The notes beneath the pieces are model-generated. The model was not told the origin of the DNA. It searched no databases and worked only from the letters and a program-made list of their open reading frames with translations. Shown here one piece after another: positions 41,811 through 50,292 of a stretch of DNA of 64,000 nucleotides (the stretch's first letter is position 1; each line of letters opens with the position of its first letter). The position numbers were made by a program, and so were the translations under genes. The stretch lies in the NCBI GenBank assembly GCA_035503715.1, contig DATJTE010000017.1:1-64000 (forward strand), given 5' to 3'. This stretch comes from OAS926 sp035503715. Lineage in GTDB: Bacteria; Pseudomonadota; Alphaproteobacteria; Rhizobiales; Rhizobiaceae.

Positions 41811-42578
41811 TTAGAACACGTCCTTGCGCTTGCGCACCTCGGCGAAGACTTCCGCATCCGACGCTTTTTCCAAGCCGAGGTTCTTGCGGATCGCCGGATC
41901 GTGCCAGCGCAGGAACGGATTGGTCGACAGTTCTTCGGCGATTGTGGTGGGCAATGTCGCCTTGCCCTCGGCGCGCAATGATTCGACCTTCTTCGCGCGC
42001 TCCTTCAGCGCCGAGTTCGTCGGGTCAACCGTCAGCGCGAATTTGGCGTTTGCCAGGGTATATTCGTGTCCGCAGTAGATTTGCGTCTCGCCGGGTAGGG
42101 CTGCGAGCTTCTTCAGCGATTCGAACATCACTGGGGGCTTGCATTCGAGCAGGCGGCCGCAACCGATCGCGAACAGCGTGTCGCCGGCAAACGCCACATG
42201 ATCGTCCTTGAAGTGAAAGGTGATGTGGCCGGCCGTGTGACCGGGCGTATCGATCACCGACACCTTGCGGCCGCCGAAATCGACGGTGTCGCCGCCCTTC
42301 ACCGTCTTGTCGATGCCGGGGATTTTGGAGGCCTCGCCGGCAGGGCCGATGATCTCCAGCCCGTAGCGCTGCTTCAACAGCAAATTCGCCTCGACGTGGT
42401 CGGCATGGTGATGCGTGGTGAAGATGGCGCGCGGCGTCCAGCCGGTGCGCTCTATTGCCGCTAGAATCGGAGGCGCCTCGGGCGCGTCGATCAGTACCGT
42501 GTCGCCGCTCGCGGGATCGTGAACGAGCGCGCCGAAATTATCGGTCCTGCACATGAACTGGTCGATCTGAATGGCCAT
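41811..42578 (-). CDS. gloB: hydroxyacylglutathione hydrolase (glyoxalase II)
   Basis: A 255-residue metallo-beta-lactamase-fold enzyme that hydrolyses S-lactoylglutathione in methylglyoxal detoxification. The metal motif THHHADHV, then DTPGHTAGHI, FAGDTLF and the GHEYTLAN ligand are present. The C-terminal HAGH region contains the substrate-binding lysines (LKERAKKVE, NPFLRWHDP). The start at 42578 follows CAGGAG; longer in-frame extensions upstream overlap the divergent methyltransferase gene. Confidence 0.94.
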   Translation of the reverse strand: MAIQIDQFMCRTDNFGALVHDPASGDTVLIDAPEAPPILAAIERTGWTPRAIFTTHHHADHVEANLLLKQRYGLEIIGPAGEASKIPGIDKTVKGGDTVDFGGRKVSVIDTPGHTAGHITFHFKDDHVAFAGDTLFAIGCGRLLECKPPVMFESLKKLAALPGETQIYCGHEYTLANAKFALTVDPTNSALKERAKKVESLRAEGKATLPTTIAEELSTNPFLRWHDPAIRKNLGLEKASDAEVFAEVRKRKDVF

Positions 42579-42677
42579 TTCTAGCTCCTGTTTTGCGCCC
42601 GGAAAATAGGGGCACGGACGGCCCATGTCACGCGCCTTCCTTGATGAAGTTTTGTTGCGGGGATAGCCTGTCATTCC

Positions 42678-43430
42678 ATGTCGGATATCGTCGACCTTCG
42701 TTCCTTTTACGCCTCGCTGCTCGGCCGCCTCGCCGAGCGGTCGATCACCATGGCGTTGACCGCGGTCTGGGCCAATCTGCCCAATGAGCGGTTGGTCGGC
42801 ATGGGATACGCGCTGCCCTGGCTTGACAGATTCGGCGCGGATGCCGAGCGGGTCTTTGCCTTCATGCCGGCCCGGCAAGGCGCGGTGAACTGGCCGCCCG
42901 AAAGCCCGTCCTCGACTGCGCTCGTCTTCGAGGAAGAACTGCCACTGCCCGATTCGTCGGTCGACCGCCTGCTGCTCGTGCATGCGCTGGAACATGCGGA
43001 AGACCCACGCGAAACGCTGAAGGAGGTCTGGCGAGTGCTGTCGCCGGGCGGCCGTCTGGTGATCGTGGCGCCGAACCGCCGGGGCGTGTGGGCTCGTTTC
43101 GAGCATACGCCCTTCGGCACCGGCCGGCCTTATTCGCGCGGGCAGCTCGTCACCTTGCTGCGCGAAACGAACTTCACGCCGGGGCCGTGGTCGGAGGCGC
43201 TGTTCTATCCGCCGTCGCACCGGCGCTGGGTGATGAAGTTCCATCAGCTCTTTGAGCGCACAGGCCGCCGTTTCTGGCCGATGTTTTCCGGCGTCGTCGT
43301 CGTCGAGGCGCAGAAACGGCTCTATCAGGGCCTGCCGGTGACGCAGCGTGCCTCGCGCCGCGTTTTCGTACCGGTGCTGTCGCCACAGGGCGCGGCGCGT
43401 GGCCTGCAGCTCCAGAACGGGGAAAAGTGA
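42678..43430 (+). CDS. SAM-dependent class I methyltransferase
   Basis: A 250-residue protein of the Methyltransf_11 family commonly divergent from gloB in rhizobia. SAM-fold landmarks are reduced at motif I (LVGMGYALPWLDRFG) but clear at the acidic strand and post-I positions (LPLPDSSVDRLLLVHALEHAEDPRETLKEVWRVLSPGGRLVIVAPNRRG). The substrate is unknown. The stop overlaps the next start (TGATG), coupling it to the isoprenylcysteine methyltransferase-like gene. Confidence 0.82.
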   Translation: MSDIVDLRSFYASLLGRLAERSITMALTAVWANLPNERLVGMGYALPWLDRFGADAERVFAFMPARQGAVNWPPESPSSTALVFEEELPLPDSSVDRLLLVHALEHAEDPRETLKEVWRVLSPGGRLVIVAPNRRGVWARFEHTPFGTGRPYSRGQLVTLLRETNFTPGPWSEALFYPPSHRRWVMKFHQLFERTGRRFWPMFSGVVVVEAQKRLYQGLPVTQRASRRVFVPVLSPQGAARGLQLQNGEK

Positions 43431-43942
43431 TGCCCGACTGGTTGGGCTGGCCGCAGGCGCTGGCGCTGCTCGTGCTGTTGCAGCGCGGGCTGGAAGAGCT
43501 TCACTCGCAGCGCAACACGCGACGGCTGCTCGCCGAAGGCGCGGCGGAAGCCGGCAGCGACTACTATCCTGTCGTCGCCATCACGCACCTGGCCTGGATC
43601 GCATCGATCTTCTTTCTCGTGCCGGCGAATGCGGCGATCGTCTGGCCTGTCCTCGTGCTGTTCCTGCTGCTGCAGGTCGTGCGCTACTGGATCATCGGTA
43701 CACTCGGCCGCTACTGGACGCACCGCATCATCACGCTGCCGTCCGCGCCGATCGTGAAGGCCGGGCCGTACCAGTTCGTGAAGCATCCGAACTATGCCTT
43801 GACGATCGCCGAAACGCTGCTTCTGCCCTGGGCGTTTGGCGCATGGGCACTGGGCATCATCATGGTTGCCGTCTGGACGGCGGTGCTGCGCTACAAGATC
43901 AGACTGGAAGACGAGGCGCTCGCCGCCCGCCGCGAGAGCTGA
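43430..43942 (+). CDS. isoprenylcysteine carboxyl methyltransferase (ICMT) family protein
   Basis: A 170-residue membrane methyltransferase. Spans are seen at about 10-25, 45-80 and 115-145 (AITHLAWIASIFFLVPANAAIVWPVLVLFLLLQVVRYW). The SAM-binding C-terminal block is GPYQFVKHPNYALTIAETLLLP. In actinobacteria a relative next to a type III polyketide synthase O-methylates phenolic lipids. Here it is convergent with such a synthase, with one base between the two stop codons. The substrate assignment is inference. Confidence 0.85.
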   Translation: MPDWLGWPQALALLVLLQRGLEELHSQRNTRRLLAEGAAEAGSDYYPVVAITHLAWIASIFFLVPANAAIVWPVLVLFLLLQVVRYWIIGTLGRYWTHRIITLPSAPIVKAGPYQFVKHPNYALTIAETLLLPWAFGAWALGIIMVAVWTAVLRYKIRLEDEALAARRES

Positions 43943-43943
43943 C

Positions 43944-45053
43944 TTAGAGGTCGAGCACCGCGAAGTAGGCCGAAAAACCCGGGCCGAAGGCGGAGAAGAG
44001 ATGCCGGCCGCGCGCACCGGACCGGATGGCCTGCTCCAACACGAAGAGCGCCGTGCCCGCCGACATGTTGCCGTAGTCGCGCAGCACCTGCCACGAGTGC
44101 ACCACGTCGCCATCGCTGACACCGAGAACGGCTTGCGCCATTTCGAGCACCTTGCGGCCGCCCGGATGGATCAGAAAACCGTCGAAGTCCGCCAGCGTTA
44201 ATCCGTGCTTCGTCAGGAAGCCATCGAGCGCCGGCGCGAGCTTGCGGTCGACCAGCGTCGGTATTTGCGGCGATATCACAATGCCGAAGCCGTCATGCTT
44301 GATGTCCCAGCCCATGATGTGTTCCGTGCCGGGCCACAGATGCTCACCGGTCGCGGCAACACGCGCGACGGCTCCATTGTTGCGGGCGCCATCTGTCGTC
44401 TGAGTGGCACCCTTGCGCAGCACGACCGCCGCGGCGCCGTCGCCGAACAACGCCGCCGAGATGAACATAGCGAGGCTCTGATCTTCGAGACGCAGGCAGA
44501 GCGTGCAGAGATCGACCGTCAGGAAGAGCACGTTCGCGCCCGGCATCGACTCGGCAATTCGTGCCGCCCGAGACAGGCCGGCGACCCCGCCGCCACAGCC
44601 GAAGCCGAAGATCGGCAGACGTTCGGTGTCGGGCCGGAACGGCATCCGGTTGAACAGCAGCGCATCGAGGCTGGGCACGGCGATGCCGGTGACCGTATTG
44701 ACGACGACCGCGTCGATGTCGGTGACGACGAGGCCGGCCTTGGCGATCGCGCCTTGCGCGGCCTCTTCAAGCAGCGGCACCGCGTGGCGGCGAAACGCCT
44801 CGCTGCGTTCCTCCCAGCCATAGGTTCCATAGTACCAGTCGATCGGCTCGCACGCGAAGCGCCGCTCGATGCCGGTGTTCATGTAAAGCGAATCGAACTG
44901 CGCATATTGCGGCCAGAGCTTTTTCGCGCGCTCCGCCGTGTCGGCCTGCGAGACCACGTGCCCGGGCACGGCGGTGGCGATGGAAAGGATCGACACGTCA
45001 AGGGACAGCGTTGGCCTTCGCGCGGAGAGCGTGTTTTCAGTGACTGCGAGCAT
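43944..45053 (-). CDS. type III polyketide synthase (chalcone/alkylresorcinol synthase-like)
   Basis: A 369-residue thiolase-fold condensing enzyme. The catalytic triad positions are Cys153 in GFGCGGGVAGL, His in FLIHPGGRKVLE and Asn in GNMSAGTALFVLE. PALDGFLTKHGL and FSAFGPGFSAYFAV are C-terminal family features. It should extend an acyl-CoA starter with malonyl-CoA and cyclise it to an alkylresorcinol or alkylpyrone; starter length is not predictable. The start at 45053 (MLAVTENTLS) is preferred over an Arg-rich upstream extension. It sits next to an ICMT-type methyltransferase, as in phenolic-lipid loci. Confidence 0.92.
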   Translation of the reverse strand: MLAVTENTLSARRPTLSLDVSILSIATAVPGHVVSQADTAERAKKLWPQYAQFDSLYMNTGIERRFACEPIDWYYGTYGWEERSEAFRRHAVPLLEEAAQGAIAKAGLVVTDIDAVVVNTVTGIAVPSLDALLFNRMPFRPDTERLPIFGFGCGGGVAGLSRAARIAESMPGANVLFLTVDLCTLCLRLEDQSLAMFISAALFGDGAAAVVLRKGATQTTDGARNNGAVARVAATGEHLWPGTEHIMGWDIKHDGFGIVISPQIPTLVDRKLAPALDGFLTKHGLTLADFDGFLIHPGGRKVLEMAQAVLGVSDGDVVHSWQVLRDYGNMSAGTALFVLEQAIRSGARGRHLFSAFGPGFSAYFAVLDL

Positions 45054-45241
45054 GCTGATGCCACTCCGTCTTGCCGGCTGTCGGGCCGCCGGGCGCGAAA
45101 CCTGACGTGCCCGCCTGACATGAGTCAACGCACGAGCGCGGGTCTTTCATCCGAACGATCATGCAGGCTTGTCGTTCCCAAGCTTTGATTTTGCCTTGAT
45201 CCTGCGGTTCACTGTTTGCGGTTGTTGGGGCTCTGCACCTG

Positions 45242-46033
45242 ATGTCGACCGCGATGATCCTGCTTTTCTGCCTTGGCTGCGAGCTTGCGCAGCCGGTCGG
45301 CATGGTCGATGTCGACGTCGAGCTGGTGCTCGCGGTCGATGTCTCGCGCTCGATGGATGCGGAAGAGTTCGCGCTGCAGCGGGCGGGCTATGTCGAAGCG
45401 ATCCGCCATCCGGATTTCATCCGCGCGGTGGAGCAGGGTGCGGTTGGCCGCATCGCCATCACCTATTTCGAATGGGCCGGCGACGTGCGCGAGGAATCGC
45501 TGGTGCCGTGGCAGATCATCGACGGCAAGGAGAGCGCCGAGGCCTTTGCCGCGCAGCTCGAGGGCAGTCCGGTCAGGGACTATCGCGGCACGTCGATTTC
45601 GCGCGCGCTGACCTTCGCCACGGGCCTTTTCGCGCGTAACGAGTTCGATGCGTGGCGCAAGGTGATCGATGTCTCCGGCGATGGCCCGAACAATATCGGT
45701 TCACCGGTGGAGGCCGCCCGCGATGCTGCCCTTGTCGACGGCATCATCATCAACGGCCTGCCGATCCTGATCCGCCCGTCGCCGGCCGTTCCTGAACTCG
45801 ACCGTTATTATAGCGAGTGCGTGACAGGGGGGCCTGGATCCTTCGTGCTGCCTATCAAGAATTCATCCGAATTTGCCACCGCGATCCGGCGCAAGCTGAT
45901 CCTCGAAGTTGGTGGCATCGAACCCGAAGTCGGGGTCGTCCCCATACAGGCGCAAGAGCCGGTCGATTGCCTGAAGGGCGAACGTGATCGGCGCTTTTAC
46001 ACCGACCAGTTTTTTCCGGAGCTCGACAAGTAG
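45242..46033 (+). CDS. DUF1194 von Willebrand A-like protein
   Basis: A 263-residue probably exported protein with a short N-terminal hydrophobic segment (MILLFCLGCELAQP) and a VWA fold. The MIDAS motif is LAVDVSRSMDAEE, followed by ITYFEWAG, YRGTSISRALTFA (MIDAS Thr region) and VIDVSGDGPNN. FVLPIKNSSEFATAIRRKLILE ends the domain. Rhizobial DUF1194 proteins are of unknown function. The gene is separated from the type III PKS by a 188-bp divergent spacer and ends 4 bp before metA, which converges on it. Confidence 0.88.
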   Translation: MSTAMILLFCLGCELAQPVGMVDVDVELVLAVDVSRSMDAEEFALQRAGYVEAIRHPDFIRAVEQGAVGRIAITYFEWAGDVREESLVPWQIIDGKESAEAFAAQLEGSPVRDYRGTSISRALTFATGLFARNEFDAWRKVIDVSGDGPNNIGSPVEAARDAALVDGIIINGLPILIRPSPAVPELDRYYSECVTGGPGSFVLPIKNSSEFATAIRRKLILEVGGIEPEVGVVPIQAQEPVDCLKGERDRRFYTDQFFPELDK

Positions 46034-46037
46034 CGGC

Positions 46038-46976
46038 TCAGGCCGCGACGGGCCGTGCGGTCTTTCCAATGTCGTCCATCTCATAGGGCGTGGTCTGATA
46101 GACCTGGTTGATCCAGTTGCCGAACAGCAGATGCGCGTGCGAACGCCAGCGGTTGAGCGGCGGCTGCGCCGGGTCATCGTCGGGGTAATATTCGTGCGGC
46201 ACCTCGATCGGCGTGCCCGCCGCCACGTCGCGATCGTACTCGTCCTTGAGCGAGGTGGAGTCGTACTCGATGTGGTTGAACATATAAAGCCGGTTGCCGG
46301 CCTTCTCCGACAGCAGCGAGAGTCCGGTCTCGTCAGCTTCGATCAGGACTTCCAGGCCGGACGTCGCCGGAATGTCGGCGGCTCGCACTTCCGTCCAGCG
46401 TGAAACGGGGATCGCGAAATCGTCCGAGAAGCCGGCGAGATAGGGCGAGGCCGGAGCGTTGTTGCGGTGGCGGAAAACGCCGAACGCCTTCTTCGACAGC
46501 GTATGTTTCGGCACGCCATGGAAGTGCCAGGTCGCCGCCATTGCGCCCCAGCAGATGAAGAAGGGCGAATGGACGTTGGTGGTTGTCCAGTCGAGGATGC
46601 GTTCCAGCTCCTTCCAGTAGGTCACCTGTTCGAACGGCATCAGCTCGATCGGCGCGCCGGTGATAATGAAACCGTCGAACTTGCGCGCTGCCACCTCCTC
46701 CCATGTCCGGTAGAAGGTGATCAAATGGTCCTCGGACGTGTTCTTGGCCTTATGGTTGCCGACGCGGACCAGCGTCAGCTCTACCTGCAAGGGGCTGGCG
46801 CCGATCAGCCGGGCGAACTGCGTTTCGGTGCGGATCTTGTTCGGCATCAGGTTCAGAAGGCCGATCTGCAGCGGCCGGATGTCCTGGCGCAGCGCCGTCC
46901 GCTCGTCCATGATCGACACGCCCTCGCGCACGAGCACGTCGCGGGCAGGAAGCTGGTCGGGGATCTTGATCGGCAT
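46038..46976 (-). CDS. metA: homoserine O-acetyltransferase (MetA family)
   Basis: A 312-residue MetA-fold acyltransferase, the first committed step of methionine synthesis from homoserine. The catalytic Cys142 is in FFICWGAMAATWHFHG and the His in FNHIEYD. Residue 111 is Glu (ITGAPIE), the residue that in characterised MetA proteins selects acetyl-CoA, while Gly selects succinyl-CoA. The product is therefore predicted to be O-acetylhomoserine. The start at 46976 follows GGAGTTCG. The leader carries a SAM-II aptamer and a hairpin terminator, so expression falls when S-adenosylmethionine is plentiful. Confidence 0.94.
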   Translation of the reverse strand: MPIKIPDQLPARDVLVREGVSIMDERTALRQDIRPLQIGLLNLMPNKIRTETQFARLIGASPLQVELTLVRVGNHKAKNTSEDHLITFYRTWEEVAARKFDGFIITGAPIELMPFEQVTYWKELERILDWTTTNVHSPFFICWGAMAATWHFHGVPKHTLSKKAFGVFRHRNNAPASPYLAGFSDDFAIPVSRWTEVRAADIPATSGLEVLIEADETGLSLLSEKAGNRLYMFNHIEYDSTSLKDEYDRDVAAGTPIEVPHEYYPDDDPAQPPLNRWRSHAHLLFGNWINQVYQTTPYEMDDIGKTARPVAA

Positions 46977-46993
46977 TGATCGAACTCCAAAAC

Positions 46994-47023
46994 AAAAAAA
47001 CCGGCCGCGAAAGTCGCAACCGG
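46994..47023 (-). terminator. Rho-independent terminator in the metA leader
   Basis: On the minus strand, CCGGTTGCGA-CTT-TCGCGGCCGG forms a 10-bp stem (two G-U pairs) followed directly by seven U residues. It lies between the SAM-II aptamer and the metA ribosome-binding site, so it is likely the expression platform (attenuator) of the riboswitch. Confidence 0.8.
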
Positions 47024-47045
47024 TGCACGGGCTTAACGCCAACGG

Positions 47046-47099
47046 CCCTTTAGCGACTTATTTAACGTGGCTGCAAGCCGACCGGCCAAATCACCACGA
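47046..47099 (-). promoter_or_regulatory. SAM-II riboswitch (metA motif)
   Basis: Minus-strand RNA reads CGUGGUGAUUUGGCCGG, then GGCUUGCAGCCACGUUAAA, then a short linker and GCUAAAGGG. The stem CGUGG/CCACG, the UUGCAGCCACG core and the terminal GCUAAAG pseudoknot strand are the conserved parts of the alphaproteobacterial SAM-II aptamer. It lies about 70 to 123 bp upstream of the metA start, with the attenuator-like hairpin between. Confidence 0.92.
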
Positions 47100-47186
47100 A
47101 CTGGCCTCAGATTTAGAACCAGCCGCCCTTTGCGTCAACGGGAAAGCTTTGCTAGAGGCTGCGGCCTTCGAGATCGAGTGCCCGAA

Positions 47187-48290
47187 ATGACCGAAAACCA
47201 GCGCCCGACGCCGAAACCCGGCGTCATGGATATCGAGGCCTATGTGCCCGGAAAGAGCGCGGCGCCGGCCGGCGTGGCAAAGGTCCATAAGCTGTCGTCC
47301 AACGAAAACCCGCTCGGTCCGTCGCCAAAGGCGGTGGAAGCCGTGCGCGCGGTGGCCGAGAAGCTGGAATTCTACCCGGACGGCTCGTCAACGAAGCTGC
47401 GCGAGGCGATCGCCGAGGTTCACGGGCTCAATCCGGCGAATATCGTCTGTTCGAACGGCTCGGACGAGATACTTGGCCTGCTGGCGCAAACCTACCTGAC
47501 GCCCGGCGACGAGGGCGTGTTCACCGAGCACGGCTTCCTCGTCTACAAGATCTACATTACCGCAGCCGGCGCCATCCCTGTCTCGGTCAAGGAGACGGAC
47601 CAGCGCGCCGACGTCGACGCCATCCTCAAGGCAGTTACATCGAAGACGAAAATCGTCTTCCTCGCCAATCCGAACAATCCGACCGGCACCTACATTCCGT
47701 TCGAGGAGGTTCGCCGGCTGCACGCCGCGCTGCCGAAGAATGTGCTGCTCGTGCTCGACGCCGCCTATGCGGAATATGTCCGCCGCAACGATTACGAGTC
47801 CGGCATTGAGCTTGTATCGTCCTCGCAGAACGTCGTGATGACGCGCACCTTCTCCAAGGTCTACGGATTGGGTGGGGCGCGCATTGGCTGGATGTATGCG
47901 CCGGCGCATATCGTCGATGCGATCAACCGCATGCGGGGCCCGTTCAATGTCAGCGCGACCTCGATCGAAGCTGGCATTGCAGCCGTGCGCGACCGTGCGC
48001 ATGTCGACAAAGCTGTGGCCCACAATGAAGAGTGGCTCTCCTGGCTGACGGCCGAGCTCGGCAAGCTTGGTCTCGGCGTCACGCCAAGCGTCGGCAATTT
48101 TGTGCTGATCCATTTTCCGGACGGCAAGAAGCACTCGGCAGCCGCCGCGGACGATTATCTCACGCAGCGCGGTTTCATCCTTCGCCGCGTCGCCGCTTAT
48201 GGTTTTCCGAACGCGCTGCGCATGACCATCGGCACGGAAGACGCCAATCGCGGCGTCGTCGCGGCGCTCGAAGAATTCGTGGCGTCCTGA
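47187..48290 (+). CDS. hisC: histidinol-phosphate/aromatic aminotransferase
   Basis: A 367-residue fold-type I PLP aminotransferase. KLSSNENPLGPSPKA is the HisC N-terminal signature, FLANPNNPTGTY is conserved, DAAYAEYV contains the pyridine-N-binding Asp, and the PLP lysine is in RTFSKVYGLGGARIGW. It catalyses the aminotransfer in histidine synthesis and may also act on phenylpyruvate or prephenate, since the next gene belongs to tyrosine synthesis. The ATG at 47187 fits the family start; it is divergent from metA, with the riboswitch leader between. Confidence 0.92.
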   Translation: MTENQRPTPKPGVMDIEAYVPGKSAAPAGVAKVHKLSSNENPLGPSPKAVEAVRAVAEKLEFYPDGSSTKLREAIAEVHGLNPANIVCSNGSDEILGLLAQTYLTPGDEGVFTEHGFLVYKIYITAAGAIPVSVKETDQRADVDAILKAVTSKTKIVFLANPNNPTGTYIPFEEVRRLHAALPKNVLLVLDAAYAEYVRRNDYESGIELVSSSQNVVMTRTFSKVYGLGGARIGWMYAPAHIVDAINRMRGPFNVSATSIEAGIAAVRDRAHVDKAVAHNEEWLSWLTAELGKLGLGVTPSVGNFVLIHFPDGKKHSAAAADDYLTQRGFILRRVAAYGFPNALRMTIGTEDANRGVVAALEEFVAS

Positions 48291-48291
48291 C

Positions 48292-49236
48292 ATGGCCGAC
48301 CCGCTTTTTGACAAGATCGCCCTCATCGGCATCGGCCTGATAGGTTCCTCTCTGGCGCGCGTCATCCGTCGCGAGAACCTCGCCAGGCACATCGCGATCG
48401 GAACGCGCGGTGCGGCCACCCTGGCGCGCGCGAAAGAACTCGGCCTCGGCGACAGCTACTCGACCGATCTGGCAGAGATCGCGCGCGACGCCGATCTCGT
48501 CGTCGTCTCGGTGCCTGTCGGCTCGTCGGGCGACGTTGCCGCGCAAATCGCGCCAGCGCTGAAGCAGGGCGCGATCGTCACCGATGTGGGCTCGACCAAG
48601 ACATCCGTCGTGCAGCAGATGAAGCCGCATATTCCGGACGGCGTCCATTTCATTCCCGGCCACCCGATCGCCGGCACGGAAAAGTCGGGGCCGGATGCCG
48701 GTTTCGCCGAGCTTTTCGAGAACCGCTGGACGATCTTCACGCCGCTGCCGGGCACCGATCCGGCCGCCCTCGAGACGCTCTCCGAATTCTGGCGCCGCTG
48801 CGGCGCCAACATCGACACGATGGAGCATGAGCATCACGACATGGTGCTGGCGATCGTCTCGCACCTGCCGCACATCATCGCCTACAATATCGTCGGCACG
48901 GCGGACGATCTGGAGACGGTGACGAAATCCGAGGTGATCAAGTATTCGGCCTCGGGTTTTCGCGATTTCACCCGCCTTGCGGCGTCCGACCCGACCATGT
49001 GGCGGGATGTCTGCCTGCACAACAAGGACGCGATCCTCGAAATGCTGGCCCGGTTTTCGGAGGATCTGGCGTCGCTTCAGCGCGCTATCCGCTGGAGCGA
49101 CGGTGACAAGCTGTTCGACATCTTTACGCGCACGCGCGCGATCCGCCGTTCGATCATCGAGGCCGGCCAGGAAGTCGACGTGGTGGATTTCGGCCGCCAG
49201 GTGGTCGCCCACCCGGAGAAGCTACCGGGCGAGTAA
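48292..49236 (+). CDS. tyrC: prephenate/arogenate dehydrogenase family protein
   Basis: A 314-residue TyrA-family dehydrogenase of tyrosine synthesis. The NAD(P) motif IGIGLIGSSLARVI starts at residue 12. VVVSVPVGSSGDVA, VGSTKTSV and HFIPGHPIAGTEKSGP form the active-site region, and MEHEHHDMVLAIVSHLPHIIAY carries the conserved His. It starts one base after hisC, so the two are cotranscribed. Whether it prefers prephenate or arogenate (cyclohexadienyl dehydrogenase) cannot be told. The 3' end overlaps the convergent DUF2125 gene by 15 bp. Confidence 0.92.
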   Translation: MADPLFDKIALIGIGLIGSSLARVIRRENLARHIAIGTRGAATLARAKELGLGDSYSTDLAEIARDADLVVVSVPVGSSGDVAAQIAPALKQGAIVTDVGSTKTSVVQQMKPHIPDGVHFIPGHPIAGTEKSGPDAGFAELFENRWTIFTPLPGTDPAALETLSEFWRRCGANIDTMEHEHHDMVLAIVSHLPHIIAYNIVGTADDLETVTKSEVIKYSASGFRDFTRLAASDPTMWRDVCLHNKDAILEMLARFSEDLASLQRAIRWSDGDKLFDIFTRTRAIRRSIIEAGQEVDVVDFGRQVVAHPEKLPGE

Positions 49237-50223
49237 CGGCCCGATCTTGCCGAGCGGGATGAAGCCGAAGGTGATCCTGCCTTTGTCGATGGTGAGCGGC
49301 AGTTCGGCGTTTGCACCAAGTGCCGCCAGGCCCGACAGGCTGGCGTAGATGTGATCGGCGTTCTCCGGAAAGGCCGCCGCTGCGATCGGCGCTATGCCCA
49401 CCGGGTTCCTTGCCTTCACAGTCAGGTCCGCGTCGATCAGCCCGTCCAGGCCGACGGCGAATGTGCCCGAGAGCGACAGGCTCGCGTCGTCGGTGGATAT
49501 CGACAGCAGATGGACGGTCCCCGACTGGCCAAGGATCATGTCGCCGCCGCCGTTCATGCGCGACATGCCATCCTTGATCGTGATGTCCGACTGACCGGCG
49601 AAGGGCGGCAGCGCGCCGCCGCGCAGCAGGGCTGGATCGACGACGAAGCCTTCGACGCTGCCGGCGAAATCGAGATCGTTGCCGTTGGGCCGCGCGTGTG
49701 CCTGCATGTTGGCGGCCGAGAAGAGCGGTCGCTCGCTTTGCGACATAAGCGCGGCCGCGACCTTGATGTCGGTTGCTTCGGCGGAGATCCTTTCCGGCGC
49801 TTCCATTGTGTAGCGCAGGCTGGCGCGGAAGTTTTTCCAATTCATGTCGACGGTCGCCTGGGGCACTTCGACCGCCACCGGCCCGTCGAGCTCGGCGACG
49901 ATCAGGAACGGATCGTAGACCTGCGCGGCGGAACGGAGCGTGCTGCCGGAGAGCGTCACCTCGCCCGGCTTCTCGTAATGCGTCTCGTCGCAGTAGAGTC
50001 CGATGCGGAAGGGGAAGCCGCCGACGCGAGCGTTCCTGCAATCGACCTTCAGGCCGCTGGCATTCGCCGCCGAGATGAAGCGGATCGCCTGATCCCTCAG
50101 CACGCCGCTCGCGTAGAACCAGGCGACGCTATAACCGCCGAACAGCAGCACGATGAACGCGGCGAGCCAGATCATTCGCCGCGAATAGTTGGGGCCGGAT
50201 CGCGCTTCGCTGGTTGACGCCAT
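49222..50223 (-). CDS. DUF2125 membrane-anchored protein
   Basis: A 333-residue protein with an N-terminal membrane anchor (MIWLAAFIVLLFGGYSVAWFYASGVL) and a large periplasmic part of the DUF2125 family: GLKVDCRNARVGGFPFRIGLYCD, GPVAVEVPQATVDMNWKNFRASLRYT and LTVKARNPVGIAPIAAAAFP. The repeated beta-strand character suggests an elongated AsmA-like envelope protein. The function is unknown. The start at 50223 is chosen to place the membrane anchor near the N-terminus. Confidence 0.85.
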   Translation of the reverse strand: MASTSEARSGPNYSRRMIWLAAFIVLLFGGYSVAWFYASGVLRDQAIRFISAANASGLKVDCRNARVGGFPFRIGLYCDETHYEKPGEVTLSGSTLRSAAQVYDPFLIVAELDGPVAVEVPQATVDMNWKNFRASLRYTMEAPERISAEATDIKVAAALMSQSERPLFSAANMQAHARPNGNDLDFAGSVEGFVVDPALLRGGALPPFAGQSDITIKDGMSRMNGGGDMILGQSGTVHLLSISTDDASLSLSGTFAVGLDGLIDADLTVKARNPVGIAPIAAAAFPENADHIYASLSGLAALGANAELPLTIDKGRITFGFIPLGKIGPLLAR

Positions 50224-50292
50224 GCTTTTTCTCTCGCTAACGCTCGGTCTCACGGCTGTTTTTGCCGTCTCTCGAATGGGTTGGCCCGCGAT

